DNA of 64,000 bases from Clostridiales bacterium Firm_14 (GCA_001604135.1 LVAT01000016.1:1-64000); one strand, 5' to 3'; shown: positions 27,807-36,450, counted from the first letter of the stretch. Program-made: numbers and translations. Notes: generated from the letters alone by a model not told the origin.

Positions 27807-29207
27807 ATGGCAAGAAGAACAGATCTGGACATGACAAAGGGCAATCCGATGTCGATCATATTCAAGTTCACGCTGATGCTCCTGCTCGGTAACATCGCCC
27901 AGCAGCTCTATAACATCGTGGATACGATAATCGTCGGCAGGAATGTCGACGAGCTTGCTCTTGCTGCCGTCGGATCCACCGGCACCATCATGTTCCTCAT
28001 GTTCGGTACTTCAAACGGAATGGTATCGGGCTTCTCGATCGTTACGAGCCAGAGATACGGCGCCGGCGATTCCAAGGGCGTAAAGGCTTCCGTCACAAAC
28101 GGCTTTTATCTGTCAGTGATCATCGCGGCCCTCATAACCATAACAGGCCTTGTCTTCATGCGCCCTCTTCTCGTTCTCATGAACACACCCGAAGAGATCT
28201 TCGATTACGCGCTCACATATATCTCGACGATCTGCGCAGGCATCGTCTGCGTAATCTTATATAACTACTGCGCTTCACTGATGAGGGCGGTCGGAAACAG
28301 CCTGATGCCCCTGATCTTCCTTATCTGCTCAGCAGCAACAAACGTAGGCTTGGACCTCTGGTTCATCGTCGGATTTAAGATGGGAACATTCGGCGCGGCA
28401 CTTGCGACCGTAATCGCACAGGGCCTTGCCGTGATCCCCTGCATCATTTTCATATATGCGAAAATGCCGACATTAAGACCTTCCAAAGAAGACTGGAAAC
28501 TGAATCCCTCGATCATCAAGGAGCAGCTCAGATACGGCATTCCGATGGCAATCCAGTACAGCATTACCGCGTCCGGAACGGTCATCATGCAGAGCGCGTT
28601 CAATACTTTCGATTACATCGCAGTAGGCGCTATCACCGCTGCAAGCAAGTTCCAGGGAATCATCACGATGGGCATGTTCTCCGTCGGCCAGACGATGGCG
28701 GCCTACGCAGGTCAGAATTACGGCGCCAAGAACATGAAGAGGATCAGACAGGGCGTAAGCAGCGCGCTGAAGCTCTATATCATATACTCGGTATTTGCTG
28801 CCGTTATCGCGATCCTGGCAGTCCCCAAGGTCCTATGGATCTTCTTCGATTCGGAGGTCGACATCTCGCTTTATATACCGTGGGCAATGCCTTACATAAT
28901 AGAGTGCGCGGTATGCTATTTCTTCCTTGCCATGATCTTCATCTACAGGCATACGATCCAGTCCGTAGGATATGCGCAGCTTGCAATGATCTTAGGCTTC
29001 GTCGAGCTCGGCGCGAGAATACTCACTTCCTTTTATTCCATACAGGTGCATAACTATTACATCGCAGTCGCATCTGACCCGTTTGCCTGGATGCTCGCAG
29101 GTCTGTCCGGCTTGGTGATCGCCCGCATTATCTTCAGAAAGATCGAGAAAAGATGGGCAGGAGAAGATTCCCTGCCTGTTCCGGCGCTCTCCGAATCCGA
29201 GGATTAA
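27807..29207 (+). CDS. MATE family efflux transporter
   Basis: The 466-residue integral membrane protein has twelve hydrophobic helices in two homologous halves. The first half starts with LGNIAQQLYNIVDTIIVGR, a typical MATE helix 1, and the repeat begins near VIMQSAFNTFDYIAVGA. Family members export cationic drugs, organic acids or metabolites in exchange for Na+ or H+. It is transcribed away from the GH3 gene across a 260-bp gap that carries both promoters, and its last codons overlap the end of the converging lipoprotein gene by 4 bp. Confidence 0.95.
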   Translation: MARRTDLDMTKGNPMSIIFKFTLMLLLGNIAQQLYNIVDTIIVGRNVDELALAAVGSTGTIMFLMFGTSNGMVSGFSIVTSQRYGAGDSKGVKASVTNGFYLSVIIAALITITGLVFMRPLLVLMNTPEEIFDYALTYISTICAGIVCVILYNYCASLMRAVGNSLMPLIFLICSAATNVGLDLWFIVGFKMGTFGAALATVIAQGLAVIPCIIFIYAKMPTLRPSKEDWKLNPSIIKEQLRYGIPMAIQYSITASGTVIMQSAFNTFDYIAVGAITAASKFQGIITMGMFSVGQTMAAYAGQNYGAKNMKRIRQGVSSALKLYIIYSVFAAVIAILAVPKVLWIFFDSEVDISLYIPWAMPYIIECAVCYFFLAMIFIYRHTIQSVGYAQLAMILGFVELGARILTSFYSIQVHNYYIAVASDPFAWMLAGLSGLVIARIIFRKIEKRWAGEDSLPVPALSESED

Positions 29208-30223
29208 GTCGTCTCAGCAGTAGTCTCCGCGGAAGCATCTGATGCATCGGAAGCATCGCCCGGAACCGTATCCTGCGGAGTGTTCTTAACGTGGAATTCC
29301 TGACCTACAAGCTGCTTATTGGTCTGATCGTATATGAAGAAAGCATAAAAACCGTCCTCGAACTTCTCATCCTGCGTATAAGTGATCCTTATCTCTGTCG
29401 GATTCTTATCGATTATGGTCTTTGATGTATAAAGATATGTCCAGTCGGATCCGTTCTCAAGAACTACCGCGTAAATATATGACCATGTGTAGTTTTCTGC
29501 GCGGTTATCAAGCTCAAAAACGATCGTAAATGAGTTGGTGTCTTTGTAAGTATCGGTCTTCTTGTCATAGCCCTCGCCTTCGAGATAGCATCTCTTTACC
29601 ATGTCGAACTGCTTGAAGAACTTGACGTCGCTGACGTCGTAATTGTAAACGGAAACAAGGTCATCAGGGTTCGAGAGGACATAGTGCCTGCCCGATTCCC
29701 CCTTAACGAACTGTAAAGTGTATGTCTCATCTACGGTCTCAGCGGTATCACGAAGAAGCGTGTTGAACTCGGCAGGACCCAGGAATTCGTTTTTCGACAT
29801 CTTGACCCTTCTGTAATCCTTATAGGAGAACGTGACGTCAACACTGCACTTGCTTCCCCAGAAGCCGCCCTTAAAGCTTCCTTCGTCGATCTCATAGGTG
29901 ATAGATGAGGCGATCAGGTTCATGAGGCGCCACTCGTCGGTGATCCTCGGCGTCTTGTAATCGTCGTCTTCCTCTGTAACAACCGGCATCTTGCGTTCCA
30001 TCTCACGGGATGAGGCAACGCAGTTCTCCGTGAATTTCTCCAGATTGCACTCGGCGAGGGCATTTCCGATCTTTTCTATGGTGTCGAAAACTTCTTCTTT
30101 TACAGCTGAGGTCTTGGTCTCTTTGGAGGCGTCCGTCTCGTCCGGCTTGTCGTATACCTGACAGGAAGCCAATGTTAATACATTAGCCAGTACCAGAACT
30201 ATTGATATGAATCTCTTATGCAT
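29204..30223 (-). CDS. Lipoprotein of unknown function
   Basis: The product has 339 residues from MHKRFISIVLV at 30223, chosen because GGAGG lies 9 bp upstream and a signal peptide starts there. The lipobox is LASCQ (about residues 18-22). The mature protein has an acidic, Thr-rich linker, an alpha/beta central part and a C-terminal beta-rich domain with a TYTQDEKFEDGFYAFFIYD stretch. The tail (AETTAETT) is low-complexity. No family is recognised. It ends against the MATE gene, with a 4-bp overlap. Confidence 0.75.
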   Translation of the reverse strand: MHKRFISIVLVLANVLTLASCQVYDKPDETDASKETKTSAVKEEVFDTIEKIGNALAECNLEKFTENCVASSREMERKMPVVTEEDDDYKTPRITDEWRLMNLIASSITYEIDEGSFKGGFWGSKCSVDVTFSYKDYRRVKMSKNEFLGPAEFNTLLRDTAETVDETYTLQFVKGESGRHYVLSNPDDLVSVYNYDVSDVKFFKQFDMVKRCYLEGEGYDKKTDTYKDTNSFTIVFELDNRAENYTWSYIYAVVLENGSDWTYLYTSKTIIDKNPTEIRITYTQDEKFEDGFYAFFIYDQTNKQLVGQEFHVKNTPQDTVPGDASDASDASAETTAETT

Positions 30224-30305
30224 CTTTGCATCCTCCAAACAGAGATTATTATATCTCAAATACATTTTAACAGGAGAAATTGTGGCAAATAGTGTTTTCG
30301 GGCAC

Positions 30306-30339
30306 ACAAAAAAGGCTGCCCCGCAAAGGAGACAGCCTT
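30306..30339 (-). terminator. Terminator of the aldolase gene
   Basis: AAGGCTG (30312-30318) and CAGCCTT (30333-30339), with a TTTTTTGTG tail on the minus strand, lie 30 bp after the fba stop. Confidence 0.85.
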
Positions 30340-30367
30340 CATTGATTTTAAGTTAAAGGTCTTAAGA

Positions 30368-31336
30368 TCAAGCCTTACCGTCTGAACCGAGAACGTACTT
30401 AATCTTGTGAGCAACCATGTCCTTAACAGCCTGACGAGCGGGCTTAAGGTACTGACGGGGATCGAAGTGATCAGGGTGCTCAGCGAAGTACTTACGGATG
30501 TTACCTGTCATAGCAAGACGGATATCGGAGTCGATGTTGATCTTGCATACAGCGAGTGTAGCTGCCTTACGGAGCTGCTCTTCAGGGATACCAACTGCAT
30601 CAGGCATATTTCCGCCGTACTGGTTAACCATCTTAACGAACTCCTGAGGTACGGAAGAAGAACCGTGGAGAACGATAGGGAAGCCGGGGAGTCTCTTGAT
30701 GCACTCTTCGAGAACGTCGAAGCGGAGCGGAGGAGGTACAAGGATGCCCTCTTCATTTCTTGTGCACTGAGCTGCTGTGAACTTGTAAGCGCCGTGGGAT
30801 GTACCGATAGCGATTGCGAGGGAGTCGCATCCTGTTCTGGAAACGAATTCCTCAACCTCTTCAGGTCTTGTGTAGCTCTCGTGGCCAGCCTCTACGACTA
30901 CTTCGTCCTCGATACCAGCTAATGTACCAAGCTCAGCCTCAACAACTACGCCGTGGTCGTGAGCGTACTCAACAACCTGCTTTGTGAGAGCGATGTTGTC
31001 CTCGAAAGACTTGGAAGAAGCGTCGATCATTACGGATGTGAAGCCGCCGTCGATGCATGACTTACAAAGCTCGAATGTATCACCGTGGTCAAGGTGAAGA
31101 GCGATCGGGATCTCAGGATTCTCGATGACAGCTGCCTCAACGAGCTTTACGAGATATGTGTGGTTAGCGTAAGCTCTTGCGCCCTTGGAAACCTGAAGGA
31201 TGACAGGGCTCTTGAGCTCGCCTGCTGCTTCTGTGATTCCCTGAACGATTTCCATGTTGTTTACGTTGAAAGCACCAACAGCATAACCGCCGTCATAAGC
31301 CTTCTTGAACATCTCAGTCGTTGTTACTAAAGACAT
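30368..31336 (-). CDS. fba: Class II fructose-bisphosphate aldolase
   Basis: This glycolytic and gluconeogenic enzyme splits fructose 1,6-bisphosphate into glyceraldehyde 3-phosphate and dihydroxyacetone phosphate with a Zn2+ cofactor. The 322-residue protein has the YAVGAFNVNNMEI start, IALHLDHGD with the zinc His and catalytic Asp near residue 80, SVMIDASS, the zinc-binding GTSHGAYKF and PIVLHGSSSVP segments, and NIDSDIRLAMTG. The ATG follows AGGAGG. It is monocistronic; a promoter is probably in the AT-rich stretch 31360-31420 but cannot be fixed. Confidence 0.97.
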   Translation of the reverse strand: MSLVTTTEMFKKAYDGGYAVGAFNVNNMEIVQGITEAAGELKSPVILQVSKGARAYANHTYLVKLVEAAVIENPEIPIALHLDHGDTFELCKSCIDGGFTSVMIDASSKSFEDNIALTKQVVEYAHDHGVVVEAELGTLAGIEDEVVVEAGHESYTRPEEVEEFVSRTGCDSLAIAIGTSHGAYKFTAAQCTRNEEGILVPPPLRFDVLEECIKRLPGFPIVLHGSSSVPQEFVKMVNQYGGNMPDAVGIPEEQLRKAATLAVCKINIDSDIRLAMTGNIRKYFAEHPDHFDPRQYLKPARQAVKDMVAHKIKYVLGSDGKA

Positions 31337-31524
31337 ATATATATCCTCCTAACGAATTTTGTCTTGACGCTCTTATATTACAATCTTTTTGTCAAAACTC
31401 AACCGCAAAATAGAGGAAAGTGTCCTATATTAACAGAAGATTTCCATATAAAAGGGGGCTTTTTTGCCAAATGATTTTCGCTATGCCGGAAAACGGGTTA
31501 ATCAAGGCTAACTTTTGACAAAAT

Positions 31525-31553
31525 AAAAGCAGGATGCCTGCCCGGCACCCTGC
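31525..31553 (-). terminator. Terminator of the zinc-ribbon gene
   Basis: GCAGGGTGCC and GGCATCCTGC form a 10-bp stem with one mismatch, followed by TTTTATTTTG on the minus strand. Confidence 0.85.
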
Positions 31554-31579
31554 CTGATTGCCTGATCTTTAAAAAAGGC

Positions 31580-31864
31580 TTATTTCTCGAGCTTCTCGCC
31601 GCACTTGAGGCAGAAAACAGCCTCCGGATCTGTGATCTCAGCGCCGCACTTGGAGCAGATGACCGTCTTTGCAGCCTTCTCTTCCCTGGCCTTCTCAACT
31701 TCAGCCTCTTTCCTTGCAGCTTCCTTGGCATCGTCTCTCTCTGCCCAGTCGTTGGCCTTATTTACTACGGTTGCTCCGGACTTAACGATGGATTTTCCGA
31801 GCTGCTTGAACGCGCCGCCTAAGTCCTTGCCGGTCTCTTTCCAATCATCCTTCAAACTTCCCAT
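31580..31864 (-). CDS. Small zinc-ribbon protein
   Basis: A 94-residue protein. Residues 1-45 form an amphipathic N-terminal region, residues 40-65 are an Ala/Glu/Lys helix, and the C-terminus holds a CSKCG-x16-CLKCG zinc ribbon (residues about 69-89). Such small ribbon proteins are widespread in Clostridia and of unknown role; they may bind RNA, DNA or another protein. The first gene codon follows GGAGGAAT. No operon partner is visible. Confidence 0.8.
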   Translation of the reverse strand: MGSLKDDWKETGKDLGGAFKQLGKSIVKSGATVVNKANDWAERDDAKEAARKEAEVEKAREEKAAKTVICSKCGAEITDPEAVFCLKCGEKLEK

Positions 31865-31982
31865 TGCTTATTCCTCCAATCGGTTATCTTCAAAACTACA
31901 TAGACAAGAATATTCGCAAGGGCCTTTAAAATCAACCTTCCGGCGTGAACAGTTTATTATCAAAGTGTAATCTTCGGTGTTA

Positions 31983-32011
31983 TTGATATGGCTTGGCAAA
32001 AAATGTAGACT
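31983..32011 (+). promoter_or_regulatory. Candidate promoter of the 32046 gene
   Basis: TTGATA (31983-31988) and TAGACT (32006-32011) are 17 bp apart and lie 35 bp before the ATG. Confidence 0.45.
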
Positions 32012-32045
32012 CTTTGGCGTGCTAACTTTTTTTGGGAGGGTCAAA

Positions 32046-32696
32046 ATGGAAAATCAGGCTCAAACTGACACCAACAGGATCGTGGTTCCTTACGACAAGG
32101 ACAGAAAGAACATCACATTCTACGACACGTTCGTCGACATCAACGGCGATGTCATCAAATACGACGATATCGCGGTCATCCAGTCATCTGCGATGAACAA
32201 TTCGTTCATGTATTACATCGTCTTCGGCAATTCATTCACATATAATTTCGACTTCACGACCTACGACGGCGTAAAGCACAAGTTCCACCGTTACGGCCTT
32301 TCCTTATACGGGATCGGCATTCACAAGCGTATCAAGAAGGAGTACGAGACCGTATCTCCCCATTTCTACGGCATCGTGGTAAGAAAGGTCGGCGAGCGCC
32401 TTATCGACAGGATTGCAAACGGCGCCACAGCCAACATCTGCGGCCTCGAGATCACCAAGGACAAGATCACTTATGTAAAGAACAAGAAAAAGACCTATGT
32501 CATCGACAGGAGCAATTTCGACCGCGCCATCAACAACAACTCCTATGCTGCAAGCTTCGCCGAGATCTACATCAGGGACGAGAAAAAGCCCGTCTGCAGG
32601 ATCTCCCTTAACGAGCCCAACGCGCGCCTCATCGTTCCGATCGTCAACACATTCTTCGAATTCAGGGTAAACGAAGCCGGCAATCAGGCCACATAA
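32046..32696 (+). CDS. Soluble protein of unknown function
   Basis: The product has 216 residues from MENQAQTDTN at 32046, selected because GGGAGGG precedes it; a longer frame lacks a ribosome site. There is no signal peptide or membrane helix. The sequence is rich in beta-strands, aromatic residues and Lys, with two similar halves each containing a KNITFYD or DKITYVKN-type start and a hydrophobic core. It could fold as two PH-like domains, but this is only a guess from the pattern. A strong terminator follows, then an inverted-word array. Confidence 0.65.
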   Translation: MENQAQTDTNRIVVPYDKDRKNITFYDTFVDINGDVIKYDDIAVIQSSAMNNSFMYYIVFGNSFTYNFDFTTYDGVKHKFHRYGLSLYGIGIHKRIKKEYETVSPHFYGIVVRKVGERLIDRIANGATANICGLEITKDKITYVKNKKKTYVIDRSNFDRAINNNSYAASFAEIYIRDEKKPVCRISLNEPNARLIVPIVNTFFEFRVNEAGNQAT

Positions 32697-32723
32697 CCAT
32701 TTTTTGCTCGTGAAAGACAGTAA

Positions 32724-32767
32724 AGCCCACTTGGCGGCCCGTTTATAGGGCTTGGGTGGGCTTTTTG
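32724..32767 (+). terminator. Terminator of the 32046 gene
   Basis: AGCCCAC (32724-32730) pairs with GTGGGCT (32756-32762), with further pairing inside (GGCCC and GGGCTT), and TTTTT follows. Confidence 0.85.
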
Positions 32768-32786
32768 CTATTTTAAATACTGCATA

Positions 32787-32973
32787 TACCTACCTGAACG
32801 CCAAAAAACGATTTCAAGTAGGTAAATAAACTCTTTCGAGGCATCATGAAAACAAGAAAAAACCTACATAGAAAGCAAAAACGCATCCTGAGTAGGTATA
32901 TCTGCCTTATCAGAACACTTTTGAAGAGCTCATAATACCTACTTGGAATGCAAAAATGGTTCATAGGTAGGTA
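32787..32973. repeat. Paired-word array A (TACCTAC / GTAGGTA)
   Basis: Three units of exactly 38 bp are bounded by TACCTAC (or AACCTAC) and GTAGGTA: 32787-32824, 32861-32898 and 32936-32973. Start-to-start distances are 74 and 75 bp. Interiors are 24 bp and carry an A-run in the middle. Unit 3 matches the reverse complement of unit 1 best at the ends (TACCTACTTG), so orientation alternates. No gene lies within. A conventional terminator (33004-33034) with a related GCCTGCC stem closes the stretch. Confidence 0.85.
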
Positions 32974-33003
32974 AATCATCCCTTTTGAGCTATCAAAGAA
33001 GCA

Positions 33004-33034
33004 AAAAACCTGCCTAAACCGCAGTTCAGGCAGG
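33004..33034 (-). terminator. Terminator of the 33068 gene
   Basis: CCTGCCT (33009-33015) pairs with AGGCAGG (33028-33034). On the minus strand TTTTTTGC follows, 34 bp after the stop of the small membrane protein. Confidence 0.8.
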
Positions 33035-33067
33035 CGATTATCTTTGAATCTTCTCGAAATAAAAAGC

Positions 33068-33706
33068 TTACTTGGGCAGATATTCCTGCTCGGGTGACAG
33101 CTTCTTCTTACCCTTGCCCAGGTTGACGAAATAAGCGACGAAGCCCAGGATCGGGATCAGCGTGACGCCACAAACAAGAAGGATCGTGCCGGTTCTGGTG
33201 CTGGTGCAGTCTAAAAGGACATCTCTTACGACCCAGCCGCTGCCGGCGCTGATCTTAAGGTAATTAAGGCCTTCTCTGTAGTATTTATCGGCCTCTGCTT
33301 TCTGGCTCTTTACGGTGCCGGTGAATTCCCTGGGCGGGATCGAGATCGTATCCGTAACGCCGTCAAGATAATCGTAAGTTGCGTCTGTAAGCTGGTCTAA
33401 GTACTCCTTGTCAGCTTTCTTGGAAACGCACATCGGCATGACTGAGCCGTCTTCCATCCAGATGATGTAGTAGTACTCGTGGCCTGTCGGGATGAATGAA
33501 TAGGATTCGGTGCCTTCGGCGTAATTTCCGAGGCAAGCGACTACTTCGTAAGAGATCCACTGCTCTTTGTAGTCTGAATAGTTATCGACTACATCTTCAT
33601 ATCTTCCCTTTACGTCTCCGAACATCAGATCTTTCAATGCGAAAGCTGCAAAACCGACCAAGATCAATGCGATTATGGAGACGATCAAAAGTCCTGTTTT
33701 CTTCAT
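33068..33706 (-). CDS. Small membrane protein downstream of the two-component genes
   Basis: A 212-residue protein starting at MKKTGLLIVS (33706), with GGGGGAA 8 bp upstream. One transmembrane helix lies at residues 6-26, then an extracellular domain of about 135 residues (rich in Tyr, Glu and Asp), a second helix near residues 172-193 (LLVCGVTLIPILGFVAYFVN) and a short basic tail. It is the third gene of a two-component operon (response regulator, kinase, this protein) and may be an accessory sensor or a target. Its ribosome site lies inside a long hairpin (33711-33778). No family is recognised. Confidence 0.75.
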   Translation of the reverse strand: MKKTGLLIVSIIALILVGFAAFALKDLMFGDVKGRYEDVVDNYSDYKEQWISYEVVACLGNYAEGTESYSFIPTGHEYYYIIWMEDGSVMPMCVSKKADKEYLDQLTDATYDYLDGVTDTISIPPREFTGTVKSQKAEADKYYREGLNYLKISAGSGWVVRDVLLDCTSTRTGTILLVCGVTLIPILGFVAYFVNLGKGKKKLSPEQEYLPK

Positions 33707-33710
33707 AACA

Positions 33711-33778
33711 ATTCCCCCGCGTGGTTTGACTGTCCGATATTGTATCACACGGACAGGCCAACTTGCCTGCGGGGGAAT
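33711..33778 (-). promoter_or_regulatory. Hairpin masking the ribosome site of the small membrane protein
   Basis: ATTCCCCCGC (minus strand, complement of 33769-33778) is the exact complement of GCGGGGGAAT (complement of 33711-33720), which contains the Shine-Dalgarno of the 33068-33706 gene. A second stem inside pairs CTGTCCG with CGGACAG. There is no U-tract, so translation is more likely controlled than transcription. Confidence 0.65.
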
Positions 33779-33786
33779 GGAATTAT

Positions 33787-35508
33787 TTATTTCTTGGAGG
33801 GCTTCTTCGTTACCCTGGCCTCGAAAACACCATCCTTCAGCGTCGTCTCAAGGTAGAGCTTGTGCTGCTCCAAAATCCTTCCGGCGATCGCAAGACCTGT
33901 GCCGGGAGTGAACTTTACGCTATCAGTCTTGTTCCTTATCGTGAACACCTTGCCGGATATGTCCACATCGATCTTCGAATCAGCCTGCTTATACTTATTC
34001 GCGTTGTCCATCAGGCAACTCACTGCGGTCTTGAAGTAATCCTTATCCATCTTTATCTCAGTGTCGCCCTTGATATTGATGTCAACACCGAGCTTTGCCG
34101 CAACGTCTTCGATGCATGCCTTTACGGAAGCCTTTGCAAACTTTCTGTCAGACTTCTCGGCAGTCTTGAGGATCGCTTCAATGTCTTTGTTCATCTCAGT
34201 TGTCTTCTCAAGGATCTGATCGGCGTAGCGGTCCTTCTCATCACCCGCTTCAACATCTTTGAGGTTCTCGGCATAGCCGCCTAAGATCTGCAAAGGTGTC
34301 TTCATGTTATGCGCAAGAGAATCGATGAGATTATTCTTGAAGATGTTGTTCTCGTAAGCCTTCTTGTACTGGCTGTAAGGCCTTATCGCCGTAATGAGGG
34401 CGATACCGGCGCAGAGGACAAAGAGAATGATCGCAAAAGTGATCAGGAAGGGCTGGTAGAACGCCTCAAACGGTGCAGTCTTCATGACGAATTCAACCAG
34501 GTACTGCTGACCGTTGATCATATAGACGTTGATCTTGCCTTTTGTATTATCCTTAGTGGTTATCGTATAGCTATACTCACCCGGATGTGAGTTGTCCGCT
34601 CCGCCGTATGCGTAATAAGAGGTATAAGCAAGATCACGGTCCCAGTCGTAATCGTCTCCGAATCTGCTGTCGAACTCGCTCGTAAGATCGTTTAGATTCT
34701 TTGCAAGGAAGATCTTTTCGAGATCGTTTAAGTAAGCATCAGGACGCTTTCCCCTCTCGTATAAATACAGATCGTTGGCAAAACCTTCTGCATCTACCGT
34801 AGTATAAAGATCCGCTTTTGACTGATCCGTAAAATCCCATTTCTTTCCGAAAGGCTTTGAAAAATAAGGTTCGTAATTGACCTGGGATACCTTGCCGATA
34901 TGAAGTGTGTCACCGTCAACATAGTGAGAATGGATCACGGGCTGGCCATATGTCAGATATCCGCTGAATTCCGTAGCTATGCAAAACAACCTGTTTGCAT
35001 AGTAACCGTCAGTCAAAGCGCACAGATCCCAGCAGTTGGTATAATCCGTAGCCATGATCCCTGTTAACTCCCAGGCTTCATCAGACTTCACATACTTGAT
35101 AACCCAGTCGCTGTCATTCATGCGCAGGGTCTTCTGGCCCTGTGCGAGCAAGGCCTCATCGTTCGTTACGTTTAACCAGAGATGAAGATTATCCTCTACG
35201 GGAACGACGTCATATCTTGTCTCGTAAATAGTCTCAATGTTTCCGTCTTCATCGATCTTCGCGAACTTAAGATAATCCGCACGGTAAATGTTCGTAATGA
35301 TCTCTAAAAAGGTCTCATCGTATTTGCCGTTGTCGTAACTATCAATGAGCTTTTTATACACCTCTGCGCGTTCAGTGTAACCATTGTCTATCATGGTTGA
35401 GAAAAGGCTTGAAAGCGATGCTGTCGTCACGCCGAATATCACGGCTCCGATGATAAGCCCTGCGATCACTCTGCTGATGGCAAAATGGAAATAGTTTTTC
35501 CTTTTCAT
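33787..35508 (-). CDS. Sensor histidine kinase
   Basis: The 573-residue membrane kinase pairs with the response regulator 48 bp upstream. A transmembrane helix lies at residues 12-33, a large extracellular sensor domain at about 34-345, a second helix near 345-368 and the dimerisation domain SLAHNMKTPLQ with phospho-His at residue 400. The ATPase domain has an N box (DNANKY) and a G2-type GTGLAIAGR, but the usual DxGxG (G1) motif is absent (NKTDSVKFTPGTG takes its place) and the ATP lid is short. The domain may still bind ATP, as short-lid kinases of Firmicutes do. The stimulus is unknown. Confidence 0.9.
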   Translation of the reverse strand: MKRKNYFHFAISRVIAGLIIGAVIFGVTTASLSSLFSTMIDNGYTERAEVYKKLIDSYDNGKYDETFLEIITNIYRADYLKFAKIDEDGNIETIYETRYDVVPVEDNLHLWLNVTNDEALLAQGQKTLRMNDSDWVIKYVKSDEAWELTGIMATDYTNCWDLCALTDGYYANRLFCIATEFSGYLTYGQPVIHSHYVDGDTLHIGKVSQVNYEPYFSKPFGKKWDFTDQSKADLYTTVDAEGFANDLYLYERGKRPDAYLNDLEKIFLAKNLNDLTSEFDSRFGDDYDWDRDLAYTSYYAYGGADNSHPGEYSYTITTKDNTKGKINVYMINGQQYLVEFVMKTAPFEAFYQPFLITFAIILFVLCAGIALITAIRPYSQYKKAYENNIFKNNLIDSLAHNMKTPLQILGGYAENLKDVEAGDEKDRYADQILEKTTEMNKDIEAILKTAEKSDRKFAKASVKACIEDVAAKLGVDINIKGDTEIKMDKDYFKTAVSCLMDNANKYKQADSKIDVDISGKVFTIRNKTDSVKFTPGTGLAIAGRILEQHKLYLETTLKDGVFEARVTKKPSKK

Positions 35509-35556
35509 GGTGTAACTCCTCCCCGTCTGCGGCCGTCCTTCTTTTTGGGACGCTCC

Positions 35557-36225
35557 TTAATCGAACCTGTATCCGACACCGATAAGCGTCTTGATACGGT
35601 CGCCTTCTTTTCGAAGTTTTTTACGGAGATTCTTCACGCGGTTATCGATAACACGCTCAGTGATGTACATGTCGTCGCCCCAGGCAACTGCCAAAAGAAG
35701 CTTTCTCGTGATGGCCACGCCGGGATGCTCTAACATGTACTTCAGGATCTGGTACTCCTTGGGCGGCAGATCGATCACTTCACCTGATACCTTCACTTCT
35801 AACTTCACAGTATCGATCGTGATCTCGCCGCTCTCCAGAAGCTTGCGTTTCGCGGGTTCAGAGCCTGTTCTCTCCAGGAGCGCCATGAGCTTGCTGTACA
35901 ATATCGCGATCGAAAAAGGCTTCACGATGTAATCGTCCGCGCCGAGTTCGTAGCCGTAAAGGACGTCTTCCTCCCTGACTTTTCCGGTCAGGAAAACGAC
36001 CGGCACATCCGACCTCTTCCTTATGATCTTGCAGAGCTCAAAGCCGTCAAGGCCGGGCATCATGATGTCCAGAACGATGAGATCGTACTTGTTATTGAGG
36101 ATCTTGCTAAGTCCGGTGTTTCCATCCTCGGCAAAATCGAGCGCGATCTTGTCGCGCCTTCCGAAATAATCGCCGATGACCTCCCTTATCTGTGCATCAT
36201 CTTCCACAAGCAGAACGCTGTACAT
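35557..36225 (-). CDS. OmpR/PhoB family response regulator
   Basis: The 222-residue regulator has a receiver domain with EDD near residue 8, the phospho-acceptor Asp in LIVLDIMMPG near residue 52, Lys in VKPF near 101, and a winged-helix DNA-binding domain (about 125-222) ending in KTLIGVGYRFD. GGAGGAG precedes the ATG. Kinase and small membrane protein follow on the same strand. Tandem copies of AGTGTATCGTT (36259-36280) lie 34-55 bp upstream, the pattern expected of an autoregulatory site. Confidence 0.95.
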   Translation of the reverse strand: MYSVLLVEDDAQIREVIGDYFGRRDKIALDFAEDGNTGLSKILNNKYDLIVLDIMMPGLDGFELCKIIRKRSDVPVVFLTGKVREEDVLYGYELGADDYIVKPFSIAILYSKLMALLERTGSEPAKRKLLESGEITIDTVKLEVKVSGEVIDLPPKEYQILKYMLEHPGVAITRKLLLAVAWGDDMYITERVIDNRVKNLRKKLRKEGDRIKTLIGVGYRFD

Positions 36226-36258
36226 GAATCTCCTCCGTCAAGAGTATGTTACAGGTTC

Positions 36259-36280
36259 AGTGTATCGTTAGTGTATCGTT
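36259..36280. promoter_or_regulatory. 11-bp direct repeat upstream of the response regulator
   Basis: AGTGTATCGTT occurs twice with no gap (36259-36269 and 36270-36280). An 11-bp period puts both copies on nearly the same face of the helix, as in OmpR-family binding sites. Confidence 0.6.
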
Positions 36281-36310
36281 TTGGGAATGGCGTTGGACAG
36301 ACCCCGACTG

Positions 36311-36398
36311 TAATACATGGGGGTAAAAACATGCCGACAATTATATAAAACGGCTTTTTTATATAATTGTTGCCCCCTAAAAAGCGGCATGTATTATA
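36311..36398. repeat. Dispersed nested inverted repeat, copy 1
   Basis: TAATACATG (36311-36319) and CATGTATTA (36388-36396) are the outer arms, GGGGG and CCCCC the next, and CAATTATATAAAA (36338-36350) with TTTTATATAATTG (36357-36369) the 32-bp inner hairpin. A second copy lies at 52983-53054 in the same orientation, sharing the inner hairpin, GGCATGTATTATA and a following TTCAGAAA. Confidence 0.75.
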
Positions 36399-36450
36399 GT
36401 GGCGCTTCAGAAAATGCCCGCAAAAGGCCTTCCGGCGGAATTCATTTGTT

